Source of the DNA: Geobacter argillaceus
Lineage (GTDB): Bacteria; Desulfobacterota; Desulfuromonadia; Geobacterales; DSM-12255
Assembly: GCF_007830735.1 (NCBI RefSeq)
Contig: NZ_VLLN01000013.1
Span: 1-64,000, forward strand
DNA: 64,000 bases
Reading direction: 5' to 3'
Position 1 is the stretch's first letter, and every line of letters begins with the position of its first letter. Positions 25,512-33,806 of this stretch are shown piece after piece. Under the pieces are notes generated by a model. The model was not told the DNA's origin, ran no database searches, and saw only the letters and a program-made list of their open reading frames with translations. The translations under genes were made by a program, and so were the position numbers.

Positions 25512-28500
25512 ATGTCCGATCCGTCGCACCCCTCATCTCGCCGGCGCCGGCCTTTTGTCCGGTGCGTTGTTCTCTTCCTGGTCCTTCTGGGGGGAGGCTT
25601 CCTCGCACTCAAGCTCTATCTCCTGTCACCGCTGGCCCCCCGTCAACTGGGCAGTATCCTGACGGCGCAGATTGGCCAGCCGGTGTCGATAGCCGGATTG
25701 CGCCTTTCCCTGAACGGGGTTGTGGTGGATGGGCTGTGCATCGACAACCCTCCGGGCTTTGGCGGTCAGCCGTTGTTGGCAGTTGGGAGCATCCGGATCG
25801 TCCCGGCCTGGGCCGACCTGGCAGTGGGCCGCTACCGGCTTGCCTCGGTCCGGATCGCCGGGGTCAGGGTGGCATTGGTGAAGAATAGGGCCGGTGTCTG
25901 GAACTTTACCGGTCTTACCCGGCGGCCGAAAAAGCCCGGCAAGGGGGCGGAACTCCTCGTCGACCGGTTGGAGATGGCGGATGCGGCCTGTAGCGTGGCA
26001 GGTCAGTGGGCCGAGCATGTCGCCGTTACGATCACCGGACTTGCCAGCCGCGGCTCGCGACCGATGACCTTCGGGATCAGCGGCCGGGTGGACGGGACAC
26101 AGCTTGCCCTTTCCGGGGATGGCCGCCTGGGAGACCGGCCCGAGGTCCGGTTCACCGTTAGCGCACCCGATATCGTGTTGCCGGCAGCGGTCAGAGAGGG
26201 CAAGGCACTGGCGATGGACGGTGCCGCCGGCTCGCTGCTGCTGCACGGGAGATTCGGCAACGGGCTCCTGGCTCTGGACGGCACGCTGGCGCTGCACGGC
26301 GGAACCGTTAACCTGAAGGGTGCGAAGGTTCCCGTGGCTGCCGATTTTGCGATTCGTGGCGGGTACCGGATGACCGATGACACGGCAATTCTGGAGAGTC
26401 TTCGTTTGAGTCTCGCCGGCCGACCGGTAGTCGAAGCCAGCGGTACGGTTGCCGCTGTGCGGAGTGAGCGGCGCGGAAAGGGTACGCTGTCGTGGCGGCA
26501 GGCCTCGCTGGCCGAGCTCTCCTCCCTCCTGCCGGCTCGCCTGCGCCGGGACCTGATGGTGGCCGGCACCCTGGTGCCGGGAACTCTGCGCCTGGCCGGC
26601 AACCGTAAGGACGGGGTGACAGCCGGCGGGGGCCGGGTTGTGGTGCGGGACGTGACACTGCATAAGGGGGAACGGCTGGTGGTCAGCGGCCTCGCGGCCG
26701 ACCTGGAGACGCGGCGGGTCGCAGCGGGCTGGGCCGTCAGCGGGGATATCCGGACTGTTTCCCGGGATCGGGGTGCCGTGCTGGAGGAGGTGACCCTGCC
26801 GGTCCGGGTAAGCCTCACCAACCGTTTTGCCCTGCAGGCGGCCGATGTCGCTGCATTCAAGGGGCGGCTGGCCGGTGCTCCGGTGAGCGGCAGCGCCAGC
26901 TATCGGCCCGGCGACCAGGAGCCGCTGCGCCTGACCGTGGTTGCCCGGCCGATCCCGCTCCGGGATTTGAGTGGTCTCCTCCCCAACGAGCGCCTGCAAC
27001 TGCAGGACGGCAGCGGTGACCTGTCCCTGCAGCTGGCCGGCCGTACTCCCCGGGACTGTCGGGGGGCGTTCACTCTCCGGGTGACCGGCCTCGCAGCCAG
27101 CAACGGCGGGCGCCAGTTTGCGGCCGGCTCGGCGGTCGCCGGCGGCGTCGTTACGGTTGCGGCCGGCGTGCCGTCCTTGGCCGGGAACCTGGCCATTGAC
27201 CAGGGGATGATGGCCGGCAAGCCCCTTGCCGGCTCCACCCGCTATACGGTCTCACCGGGTGGCTTTACTCTCTCGGCCCTGCTCCTGCGGATGGCGGGCA
27301 AGGAGTTGCGGGCGGCCGCGGTGGCGGGCACCGTGCCGACGTCCCTGCACCGAGCCGGTGAAACCATTGTTCCCCTTGATCTCAGGTGGAGCGGGCTGGC
27401 TGGAGTATCCGGCCGGTACGGCTTCACCGACTGCCGAGGGGCGCTGCAGGCCGATCTGCACAGTACGGGGGATAAACGCTGGCTCGCCGGCACGGCTCAA
27501 ATTGCCGGCGGCCAGCTGCTGGTGGTCGGGACTCCGGTAGGGGCGGTTTCGGCCGAAGCTGAGCTCGGGGAGGGGAAGCTTCGGGCCACCCTGCGCGGCA
27601 GCTTCATTGAGGGGGGAGTGGACGGCAGCATCAGCCTCGATCCGTTTGCGTTTTCCCGTGGTGTCACCTGGCGCAGCAAGGTCGGCGGCGCGTCGCTTGC
27701 CAGGGTGGCTACGCTGTTTCCGACTGGCAAGTTCCCCTGGGCAGAGGGGGGGAAGATCGACCTGCAGTGGGACGGCAGCTATTGCCCGGGAGAGGGTGTC
27801 GGCGGAACGATCAGGCTGGCCGGCCAGGAGATCGCCCTGGCGGACGCGAAGGGGAAGGGGATCATTACTGACGGTGCGGTCCGGGCCGTGGCGGATCTTA
27901 CCGGCGGCGACCTTGTCCTGCGGGAAGGGGCCGTTGGTGTCGGGCCTGATCTGCAGGTGTCCGTTTCCGGTGAGCTCAAGCGGGCCTTTGCCCCGGAGCG
28001 TAGCGGGACGTTCCGGCTGACGGCCGCCAGGACCGGACTCAACGCCCTGTTCGATGCCTTTGCCAACCGACTTCCCCGCCCGCTCCAGGAGGCGACCGTT
28101 GGTGGTGAGCTGGCGGCCGAAACGAGCATCAGGGTTGCCGGGCGCACGGCCGAGGTTGACGGAACTTTGACGCTGGCCGATGTCCAGTTGGAGATACCGG
28201 GCCAGAAGCTGGTGGTGAGCGGGGTCCGGGGGACGCTCCCCTTTTCCCTTTATCCGTCCGGAAAGGGTCGGCTGCCGGCCCGGCCGGCCACGCCGGTCAG
28301 CCGCGACAACATGGCGGCACTCCTGGCCGATGCCCGCCATCGCCTTTCGCCGGCCCCTCCGTTCAGGATAGCCAAGGTCCGCTTCGGCCCCATGGAACTG
28401 AACGATCTGCAGCTCGTCGTCCGGGCAGGGGACGGTCTCACCGAAATCTCCTCGTTGGTGGCGATGCTCTACGGCGGCCGGCTCTACGGCAATGGCTTCT

Positions 28501-29024
28501 TCCGTCTGGGGGAGGCGCAGCGTTACGGTGGTAACCTGCTGCTTGACGATGTCAGCTTGCGCAGGCTGTGCGAGGTGTTTCCGGCCATTAAAGGGTATAT
28601 CTCCGGCCGGCTTGATGGTATAGTGAGCCTCGCCGGCACGGCGCCAGGGAGCGAGGGGCTGGTGGGGTTCGTCGATCTCTGGACCCGGCACAGTCGGGAC
28701 GAGCAGATGTTGGTCAGCAAGGAGTTTCTCCAGAAGCTGGCCGGCAAGAAGCTGCGGGGTTTTTTCTTCCGCAGCGACCGCTCCTATGACCGGGGGGAGA
28801 TTGCCGCTTCCCTGGAGAGTGGCATCCTGACCTTCGACCGGCTGGACCTGTCCCACACCAACTTTTTCGGTATCAAAGACCTGAGCGTGTCGGTGGCCAC
28901 GGTGCAGAACCAGATCTCCCTGGAGCACCTCCTGTCCGTGGTAAAGGAGGCGGCCTCGCGGGGAAAAGCGGTCAGCACCGGCAGCGAGCCGCCGGCGGAA
29001 ACCGAGTTCAAGTGGCAGGAGTAG
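25512..29024 (+). CDS. Large AsmA-like protein
   Basis: The 1170-residue protein has an N-terminal basic segment and a single membrane helix (about residues 15-37), then a very long periplasmic region of repeated short beta strands. The early stretch (SILTAQIGQPVSIAGLRLSLNG...VDGLCIDNPPGFGG) and the C-terminal part (GRLDGIVSLAGTAPG; SLESGILTFDRLDLSH) follow the AsmA/TamB/YhdP pattern of bridge-like lipid-transport proteins. The likely role is phospholipid transfer or homeostasis between inner and outer membrane. The base composition is strongly G+C-rich and a long antisense frame is an artefact. Confidence 0.8.
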   Translation: MSDPSHPSSRRRRPFVRCVVLFLVLLGGGFLALKLYLLSPLAPRQLGSILTAQIGQPVSIAGLRLSLNGVVVDGLCIDNPPGFGGQPLLAVGSIRIVPAWADLAVGRYRLASVRIAGVRVALVKNRAGVWNFTGLTRRPKKPGKGAELLVDRLEMADAACSVAGQWAEHVAVTITGLASRGSRPMTFGISGRVDGTQLALSGDGRLGDRPEVRFTVSAPDIVLPAAVREGKALAMDGAAGSLLLHGRFGNGLLALDGTLALHGGTVNLKGAKVPVAADFAIRGGYRMTDDTAILESLRLSLAGRPVVEASGTVAAVRSERRGKGTLSWRQASLAELSSLLPARLRRDLMVAGTLVPGTLRLAGNRKDGVTAGGGRVVVRDVTLHKGERLVVSGLAADLETRRVAAGWAVSGDIRTVSRDRGAVLEEVTLPVRVSLTNRFALQAADVAAFKGRLAGAPVSGSASYRPGDQEPLRLTVVARPIPLRDLSGLLPNERLQLQDGSGDLSLQLAGRTPRDCRGAFTLRVTGLAASNGGRQFAAGSAVAGGVVTVAAGVPSLAGNLAIDQGMMAGKPLAGSTRYTVSPGGFTLSALLLRMAGKELRAAAVAGTVPTSLHRAGETIVPLDLRWSGLAGVSGRYGFTDCRGALQADLHSTGDKRWLAGTAQIAGGQLLVVGTPVGAVSAEAELGEGKLRATLRGSFIEGGVDGSISLDPFAFSRGVTWRSKVGGASLARVATLFPTGKFPWAEGGKIDLQWDGSYCPGEGVGGTIRLAGQEIALADAKGKGIITDGAVRAVADLTGGDLVLREGAVGVGPDLQVSVSGELKRAFAPERSGTFRLTAARTGLNALFDAFANRLPRPLQEATVGGELAAETSIRVAGRTAEVDGTLTLADVQLEIPGQKLVVSGVRGTLPFSLYPSGKGRLPARPATPVSRDNMAALLADARHRLSPAPPFRIAKVRFGPMELNDLQLVVRAGDGLTEISSLVAMLYGGRLYGNGFFRLGEAQRYGGNLLLDDVSLRRLCEVFPAIKGYISGRLDGIVSLAGTAPGSEGLVGFVDLWTRHSRDEQMLVSKEFLQKLAGKKLRGFFFRSDRSYDRGEIAASLESGILTFDRLDLSHTNFFGIKDLSVSVATVQNQISLEHLLSVVKEAASRGKAVSTGSEPPAETEFKWQE

Positions 29025-29079
29025 ATGCCGTGACAGGTGACTGGAAACGAATCACGAGTTACGAGTTACGGATTTTATT

Positions 29080-29466
29080 ATGGAATTTCGCATATACTAC
29101 GAGGACACCGATGCCGGCGGGGTAGTGTACCACGCCAACTATCTGGGGTATTTCGAGCGGGCCAGGACCGAGTTCTTCCGGGAGCGCGGGGTGTCGGTCC
29201 GGGATCTGCACGATCAGGGGAGCCTCTTTCCGGTAGTCCGGCTGGAGGTCGACTACAAGGCGCCGGCCCGGCTGGATGACCTGGTCAGGATCGAGACCGA
29301 GGTGCTGGAGGTGGGGCGGACCGCGTTCACCCTTGGCCAGCGGGTGGTCCGGGCCACAGACGGTGTGCTGCTTGTCAGCGGCCGGGTGACCCTGGTGTGT
29401 GTCATGCCCGGCATGAAGGCAAAACGGCTGCCGGCCGAGGTCGTCCAACTGCTGGAACGGGGCTGA
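29080..29466 (+). CDS. ybgC: YbgC-type acyl-CoA thioesterase
   Basis: The 128-residue hot-dog-fold protein has the YbgC/4-hydroxybenzoyl-CoA thioesterase signature near the N-terminus (YYEDTDAGGVVYHANYLGY), which holds the catalytic Asp. The length is standard. YbgC often sits with tol-pal genes, but here it sits between an AsmA-like gene and a glycosyltransferase, which would still suit envelope lipid work. The next gene starts about 8 bp after its stop. Confidence 0.88.
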   Translation: MEFRIYYEDTDAGGVVYHANYLGYFERARTEFFRERGVSVRDLHDQGSLFPVVRLEVDYKAPARLDDLVRIETEVLEVGRTAFTLGQRVVRATDGVLLVSGRVTLVCVMPGMKAKRLPAEVVQLLERG

Positions 29467-29474
29467 GAGGCTTT

Positions 29475-30485
29475 TTGGGCACGCAACCGCTGGTCTCCAT
29501 CCTGATGCCGGTGAGAAACGAGGAGCGCTTCCTGCCGGCGGCCCTGCGTTCCCTTGCATCCCAGACCCTGACCGACTGGGAGCTGGTTGCGGTGGACGAT
29601 GGCTCGACCGATGCCACGCCGGCCATTCTTGCGGAGGCGGCCTGCCGTGAGCCGCGCATCCGGGTGATGGGCTCACCGGAGCGGGGACTCGTGCCGGCCC
29701 TTAACGCCGGGCTGGCCGCTTGCCGGGCATCGCTGGTGGCCCGGATGGATGGGGACGACGTGTCCCATCCCCGGCGCCTGGCCGGCCAGACGGAGTTTCT
29801 CGCCAGGGAGCCGGGAGTCGGACTGGTCGCCTCGGCCTTCCGGCACTTTCCCCGGACCGGACTGCGGGTCGGCATGCTCGCCTACGAGTCGTGGCAGAAT
29901 GCGCTGACCTCCCACGAGGCAATGGTCGCCGATCTGTTCGTGGAGTCCCCGTTTGTCCACCCCAGCGTGATGTTCCGTCGGGAAGCGGTGCTGGCGGTCG
30001 GCGGCTACCGCGATCTGGGCTGGGCCGAAGATTACGACCTCTGGTTGCGGCTGGCCGGCGCCGGTGTCCGGTTCGCCCGTCTGCACGAGGAGCTCTTTTT
30101 CTGGCGCGACCGCCCGGAACGGGCAACGCGCACCATGATGGAATACAGCCCGGAGGCGTTCCGCTCCTGCAAGCTTCACCATCTCTGCCAAGGATTCCTC
30201 GAGGGGGAGCGCGAAGTGGTGCTGGCCGGTGCCGGCCGGGAGGGAAGGGCCTGGTGTCGGGCCTTGGCCGGGGCCGGGATACGGGTGTCTGCCTGGGTCG
30301 ATGTGGACCCGCGCAAGGTGGGACGGACCCTGCATGGCGCGCCGGTACTCCCCGCGGATGCAGTGACGCCCGCCGGCCGCAAGCTTCTGATCACCGTCGG
30401 CACCCGCGGGGCGAGGGACGGGGTACGGGGCTGGGCGCAGCAGGCTGGCTTTGTCGAGGGAAAGGATTTCCTGTGCGTAACGTAA
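29475..30485 (+). CDS. GT2 glycosyltransferase with C-terminal nucleotide-binding-like segment
   Basis: The protein has about 336 residues. The N-terminal GT-A domain has VSILMPVRNEERFL, VDDGSTD, ARMDGDD (the metal-binding DxD) and WAEDYDLWLRL. After about residue 245 comes a segment VVLAGAGREGRAWCRALAGAG that looks like a Rossmann-type loop, similar to PglD/CoA-like domains seen beside some GT2 proteins. Start chosen at TTG 29475 with GAGAGG just upstream; the open frame reaches back into ybgC. The sugar and acceptor are unknown. Confidence 0.8.
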   Translation: MGTQPLVSILMPVRNEERFLPAALRSLASQTLTDWELVAVDDGSTDATPAILAEAACREPRIRVMGSPERGLVPALNAGLAACRASLVARMDGDDVSHPRRLAGQTEFLAREPGVGLVASAFRHFPRTGLRVGMLAYESWQNALTSHEAMVADLFVESPFVHPSVMFRREAVLAVGGYRDLGWAEDYDLWLRLAGAGVRFARLHEELFFWRDRPERATRTMMEYSPEAFRSCKLHHLCQGFLEGEREVVLAGAGREGRAWCRALAGAGIRVSAWVDVDPRKVGRTLHGAPVLPADAVTPAGRKLLITVGTRGARDGVRGWAQQAGFVEGKDFLCVT

Positions 30486-30522
30486 CAGGGTCGTGGGTAA
30501 AAACCCCTGAGGGAGGTGTGAC

Positions 30523-31230
30523 GTGGCGGTAATCGCACTGGTCCCGGCTGCCGGGATGGGGAAGCGGATGGGGGCGGGGATCAACAAGCAGTACCTGCTG
30601 CTCGGCGGCATGCCGATCCTTGCCAGGACCCTGCGGCTCTTCGAGGATGCCCCGTTTGTCGACCGGATCGTTCCGGTCATCCCTGCGGACGAGATCGACT
30701 TCTGTCGGGAGCAGGTGGTGGAACGCTACGACTTTCGCAAGATCGAGGAGATTGTGGCCGGCGGCAAAGAGCGGCAGCAGTCGGTCCTGAATGGTCTTCG
30801 GGCCCTTGAGGGGTGTGCCGATGACGACATCATCGTGATCCACGACGGGGTCAGGCCGTTCGTGCCGCAGCATGTGGTGCAACGCTCGATAGAGGTGGCC
30901 CGTGAACATGACGGTGCCCTGGTGGCGGTGCCGGTGAAGGATACGGTCAAGGTGGTGGAGGCCGGCATTGTGATGGCCACCCCTCCCCGCGAGACCCTCT
31001 GGTTGGCCCAGACCCCCCAGACATTCCGCTACGGGGTGATCCGGGCGGCCCACGAGATTGCCGACGCCGAACAGTTTCTCGGTACCGACGACGCCTCCCT
31101 GGTCGAGCGGCTGAACGACAAGGTTCAGATCGTCATCGGCGATTACCGGAATATCAAGATTACTACCCCTGAAGACCTGGTGCTGGCGGAAGCGTTCTTG
31201 GCGGCGGCGAAAAGCGAAAGTGAAAGGTGA
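30523..31230 (+). CDS. ispD: 2-C-methyl-D-erythritol 4-phosphate cytidylyltransferase
   Basis: The 235-residue protein has the nucleotidyltransferase loop [10 protein letters not shown], then [22 protein letters not shown] and PVKDTVK, all IspD signatures. It makes CDP-methylerythritol in the MEP isoprenoid pathway. Starts at GTG 30523. It is followed by ispF, with 7 bp between the genes from the chosen ispF start. Confidence 0.96.
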   Translation: MAVIALVPAAGMGKRMGAGINKQYLLLGGMPILARTLRLFEDAPFVDRIVPVIPADEIDFCREQVVERYDFRKIEEIVAGGKERQQSVLNGLRALEGCADDDIIVIHDGVRPFVPQHVVQRSIEVAREHDGALVAVPVKDTVKVVEAGIVMATPPRETLWLAQTPQTFRYGVIRAAHEIADAEQFLGTDDASLVERLNDKVQIVIGDYRNIKITTPEDLVLAEAFLAAAKSESER

Positions 31231-31237
31231 CAATCCT

Positions 31238-31717
31238 ATGATGCGAATCGGTCATGGCTATGATGTCCACCGCCTGGTGGCGGAGCGGAAACTGATCCTC
31301 GGCGGGGTGGAGATCCCTCATGGTAAAGGGCTCCTGGGGCATTCGGACGCGGATGTGCTGCTTCACGCCATAAGCGACGCTATCCTGGGCGCCATCGGCG
31401 AAGGGGATATCGGCAAGCATTTTCCCGACACCGATCCGGCCTACAAGGGGGCATCCAGCATCAAGCTGCTGCGCCATGTCTTTCTGCTCGCCGATGACAA
31501 AGGGTACCGGATCGGCAACGTGGATGCGACCATCGTTGCCCAGCGCCCCAAGCTGGCCCCCTATATCCAGCAGATGCGGGAGAATATCGCCGAGACCCTC
31601 GATTGTGAACCGGACCGGGTGAACGTGAAGGCGACCACCACCGAGGAGCTCGGCTTTGCCGGCCGGGGCGAGGGGATCGCCACCTATGCCGTTGCACTCC
31701 TGACGCAAAAACAGTAA
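31238..31717 (+). CDS. ispF: 2-C-methyl-D-erythritol 2,4-cyclodiphosphate synthase
   Basis: The 159-residue protein has the zinc site GHGYDVHRL, then [14 protein letters not shown], the [17 protein letters not shown] loop and [18 protein letters not shown]. These are standard IspF motifs. Start chosen at ATG 31238; a second ATG follows directly, and a GTG at 31220 inside ispD is also in frame. It acts two steps after IspD, and the pair forms the usual ispDF unit. Confidence 0.96.
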   Translation: MMRIGHGYDVHRLVAERKLILGGVEIPHGKGLLGHSDADVLLHAISDAILGAIGEGDIGKHFPDTDPAYKGASSIKLLRHVFLLADDKGYRIGNVDATIVAQRPKLAPYIQQMRENIAETLDCEPDRVNVKATTTEELGFAGRGEGIATYAVALLTQKQ

Positions 31718-31787
31718 CCCCTTTTCATTCATGGGGGTGATGTGGTAAGGTCTACCCCTTTTGTCATTCCAATTCAGAGAGTTATCC

Positions 31788-33239
31788 ATGTCCTTGAAGC
31801 TCTATAACACCCTGACCGGCACCAAGGAAGAATTCGTTCCGCTGGAACCGGGGAAGGTGAAAATGTATGTCTGCGGGGTGACGGTGTACGATCACTGTCA
31901 TATCGGCCATGCCCGGGCCAATGTCGCCTTTGACGTGGTCTACCGCTACCTGCGTGCCAGCGGCTACCAGGTCACCTATGTCCGCAACTATACCGATATC
32001 GACGACAAGATCATCAATCGGGCCAACAAGGAAGGGGTGCCGTACAACGTCATCTCCGAGCGGTACATCCGGACCTTTGACGAGGATATGGCGCGGCTCG
32101 GCCTGGCCCTGCCGACCCATCAGCCACGGGCGACCGAGCATATCGACGACATCATCCGCCTGGTCCGGACCCTGATCGACCGGGGGCATGCCTACCAGTC
32201 GGGCGGTGACGTCTATTTTAGCGTGGAGACCTTCCCTTCGTATCTCAAGCTGTCCAAGCGGACCCTGGAGGAGATGCAGGCCGGTGCCCGGGTGGAGGTG
32301 GGGGAACTCAAGCGGAACCCGATGGATTTTGCCCTCTGGAAAGAGGCGAAACCGGGCGAGCCGTTCTGGGAGTGCCCCTGGGGAAAGGGGCGACCGGGGT
32401 GGCACATCGAGTGCTCCGCCATGAGCAGTTGCCTCTTGGGGGAGACCTTTGACATCCATGGTGGCGGCCGGGACCTGATCTTCCCTCACCACGAGAATGA
32501 GATCGCCCAGTCCGAGGCTGCCACCGGGAAGCCGTTCGTCCGCTACTGGCTGCACAATGGTTTCGTCAACATCAATGCCGAGAAGATGAGCAAGTCTTTG
32601 GGGAACTTCTTCACCATCCGGGAGGTGCTGGACCGTTACGACAGCGAGGTGCTCCGCTTTTTCCTCCTCTCGGCCCACTACCGTTCTCCCATCGACTTTT
32701 CCGACCAGAACCTGTCTGAGGCGGAAGTGGGGCTGGAGAGGATCTACAAGGCGCTGGCCGGGGTCGAGGAGGCGCTGGCCAAGCCGCCAGCTACCGGTGC
32801 TGCCGGCGTGGCACACGCCGAGTTGGGCGAGCGGCTCGCCGCGTTCGAGACCCGTTTTAAAGAGGCGATGGACGATGACTTCAACACCGCCCAGGCCCTC
32901 GGCCATATCTTTGATTTGGTGCGGAGCGTGAACCGTTTTCTGGCCGAGAATGAAGGCGACCGCGCATTGCTGGAAGCGGTGCGGGCGGCCGTGGCACGGG
33001 TGGCGGAGGTATTCGGCATCTTCACGTCGGCGCCGGCGGCATTTCTGGAGCGGATGCAGACGAGGAAAGCGGGGGAACTGACGGTTCCGGTGGCGGAGAT
33101 CGAGCGGTTGATTGAGGAGCGGACCGCTGCCCGCAAGGCGAAAGATTTCAAGCGAAGCGACGAGATCCGCGACTTTCTACTGGAGCGGGGGGTCGCCTTG
33201 CTGGACGGACCGCAGGGGACCAACTGGAAAGCGAAATGA
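31788..33239 (+). CDS. cysS: Cysteinyl-tRNA synthetase
   Basis: The 483-residue protein has HIGH at 38-41, KMSKS at about 266-270, and the zinc ligands C29, C209 (in WHIECSA), and H/E in FPHHENE. Length and order are those of bacterial CysRS. The start is ATG 31788, where the protein begins MSLKLYNTL; the frame extends nine codons further but without support. Linkage of cysS to ispDF is common in bacteria. A strong hairpin terminator follows. Confidence 0.97.
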   Translation: MSLKLYNTLTGTKEEFVPLEPGKVKMYVCGVTVYDHCHIGHARANVAFDVVYRYLRASGYQVTYVRNYTDIDDKIINRANKEGVPYNVISERYIRTFDEDMARLGLALPTHQPRATEHIDDIIRLVRTLIDRGHAYQSGGDVYFSVETFPSYLKLSKRTLEEMQAGARVEVGELKRNPMDFALWKEAKPGEPFWECPWGKGRPGWHIECSAMSSCLLGETFDIHGGGRDLIFPHHENEIAQSEAATGKPFVRYWLHNGFVNINAEKMSKSLGNFFTIREVLDRYDSEVLRFFLLSAHYRSPIDFSDQNLSEAEVGLERIYKALAGVEEALAKPPATGAAGVAHAELGERLAAFETRFKEAMDDDFNTAQALGHIFDLVRSVNRFLAENEGDRALLEAVRAAVARVAEVFGIFTSAPAAFLERMQTRKAGELTVPVAEIERLIEERTAARKAKDFKRSDEIRDFLLERGVALLDGPQGTNWKAK

Positions 33240-33258
33240 TAATGTAACAAATGAGGGA

Positions 33259-33304
33259 TTCAGAAACGAAAATGGCCGCGAAAGCGGCCTTTTCCGTTTC
33301 TGAA
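33259..33304. terminator. Bidirectional terminator after cysS
   Basis: TTCAGAAACG...CGTTTCTGAA forms an outer stem and GGCCGC-GAAA-GCGGCC an inner stem, with AAAA on one side and TTTT on the other. It sits between the convergent cysS and ribbon-helix-helix genes and can serve both. Confidence 0.9.
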
Positions 33305-33317
33305 TTGAAGCAGTTCG

Positions 33318-33503
33318 TCAGGCGGCCTGACGGTTCATTTCCAGGTTGGTCAGTCTGGTCTTGAACAGGGACATGGCTTCACGCATGATGTCGGATACGC
33401 TCATGTGGGTCTGGTCCATCAATTGAGCCAGTTCCTGACGCTCTTCGTCACTGATCCGCATGGATACCACGTTGTACCGGGGATTCTCTCTCATTCTGCC
33501 CAT
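33318..33503 (-). CDS. Small ribbon-helix-helix-type protein
   Basis: The 61-residue protein has a beta-strand-like VVSMRISDEERQELAQLM followed by a helix containing MSVSDIMREAMSLF, the pattern of the MetJ/Arc ribbon-helix-helix fold. It probably binds DNA as a dimer. A very strong AGGAGG site precedes the start. Upstream there is a predicted sigma-54 promoter and a dyad also found before the Fe-S sigma-54 regulator gene. No toxin partner is adjacent. Confidence 0.8.
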   Translation of the reverse strand: MGRMRENPRYNVVSMRISDEERQELAQLMDQTHMSVSDIMREAMSLFKTRLTNLEMNRQAA

Positions 33504-33558
33504 AGTTACTTCCTCCTATGTGTTTATTCGTTCGTTTTTGATGAATACACAGGAGAAA

Positions 33559-33574
33559 TGCTAATTTGATGCCA
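33559..33574 (-). promoter_or_regulatory. Sigma-54 promoter of the ribbon-helix-helix gene
   Basis: On the minus strand CTGGCAT-N4-TTAGCA has the invariant GG and GC pairs exactly 10 bp apart. Transcription should start near 33548, about 45 nt before the gene. Confidence 0.6.
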
Positions 33575-33588
33575 GTTCTTGAAGTGGG

Positions 33589-33609
33589 GCATGTTTTGTA
33601 TTAACATGC
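33589..33609. promoter_or_regulatory. 7-7-7 dyad upstream of the sigma-54 promoter
   Basis: GCATGTT (33589-33595), a 7-nt spacer, and AACATGC (33603-33609) form a perfect dyad about 15 bp upstream of the -24 element. It may be an operator. The rest of 33504-33806 is A+T-rich and holds no gene. Confidence 0.4.
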
Positions 33610-33672
33610 TGAAATAACTGAATTGTTTGGTATGGAGTGCTGTGTGGAGAAGGGTTGGGGGGGGAATAATTT

Positions 33673-33688
33673 GTGCCATTTGTGGCAC
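33673..33688. promoter_or_regulatory. Candidate enhancer dyad GTGCCA-N4-TGGCAC
   Basis: A perfect 6-bp dyad with a 4-bp spacer lies about 125-140 bp upstream of the predicted sigma-54 start site, the usual distance for an activator site. An almost identical dyad is at 36133-36148, before the Fe-S sigma-54 regulator gene. Confidence 0.55.
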
Positions 33689-33806
33689 GCATCGGCAAAT
33701 AATATACATCAGCGCTAAAAAGATTATCCAACGGGTTGTGGGTAATGAGTGAAGTTGCTAATAAATAATATCTTATGCTACGACAGTAACAATCTGTAAT
33801 CACTAT

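Noticed and set aside
27252-28928. A 558-codon frame antisense to the AsmA-like gene
   Set aside because: Composition-driven shadow: no ribosome site, no domain, and the sense gene is fully supported.
31782-32906. A 374-codon frame antisense to cysS
   Set aside because: cysS has all family motifs on the plus strand; the antisense frame has none.
33524-33803. Minus-strand frames of 61-80 codons between the ribbon-helix-helix gene and the Fe-S regulator
   Set aside because: A+T-rich, no domain, no ribosome site, and they overlap the predicted promoter and dyads.
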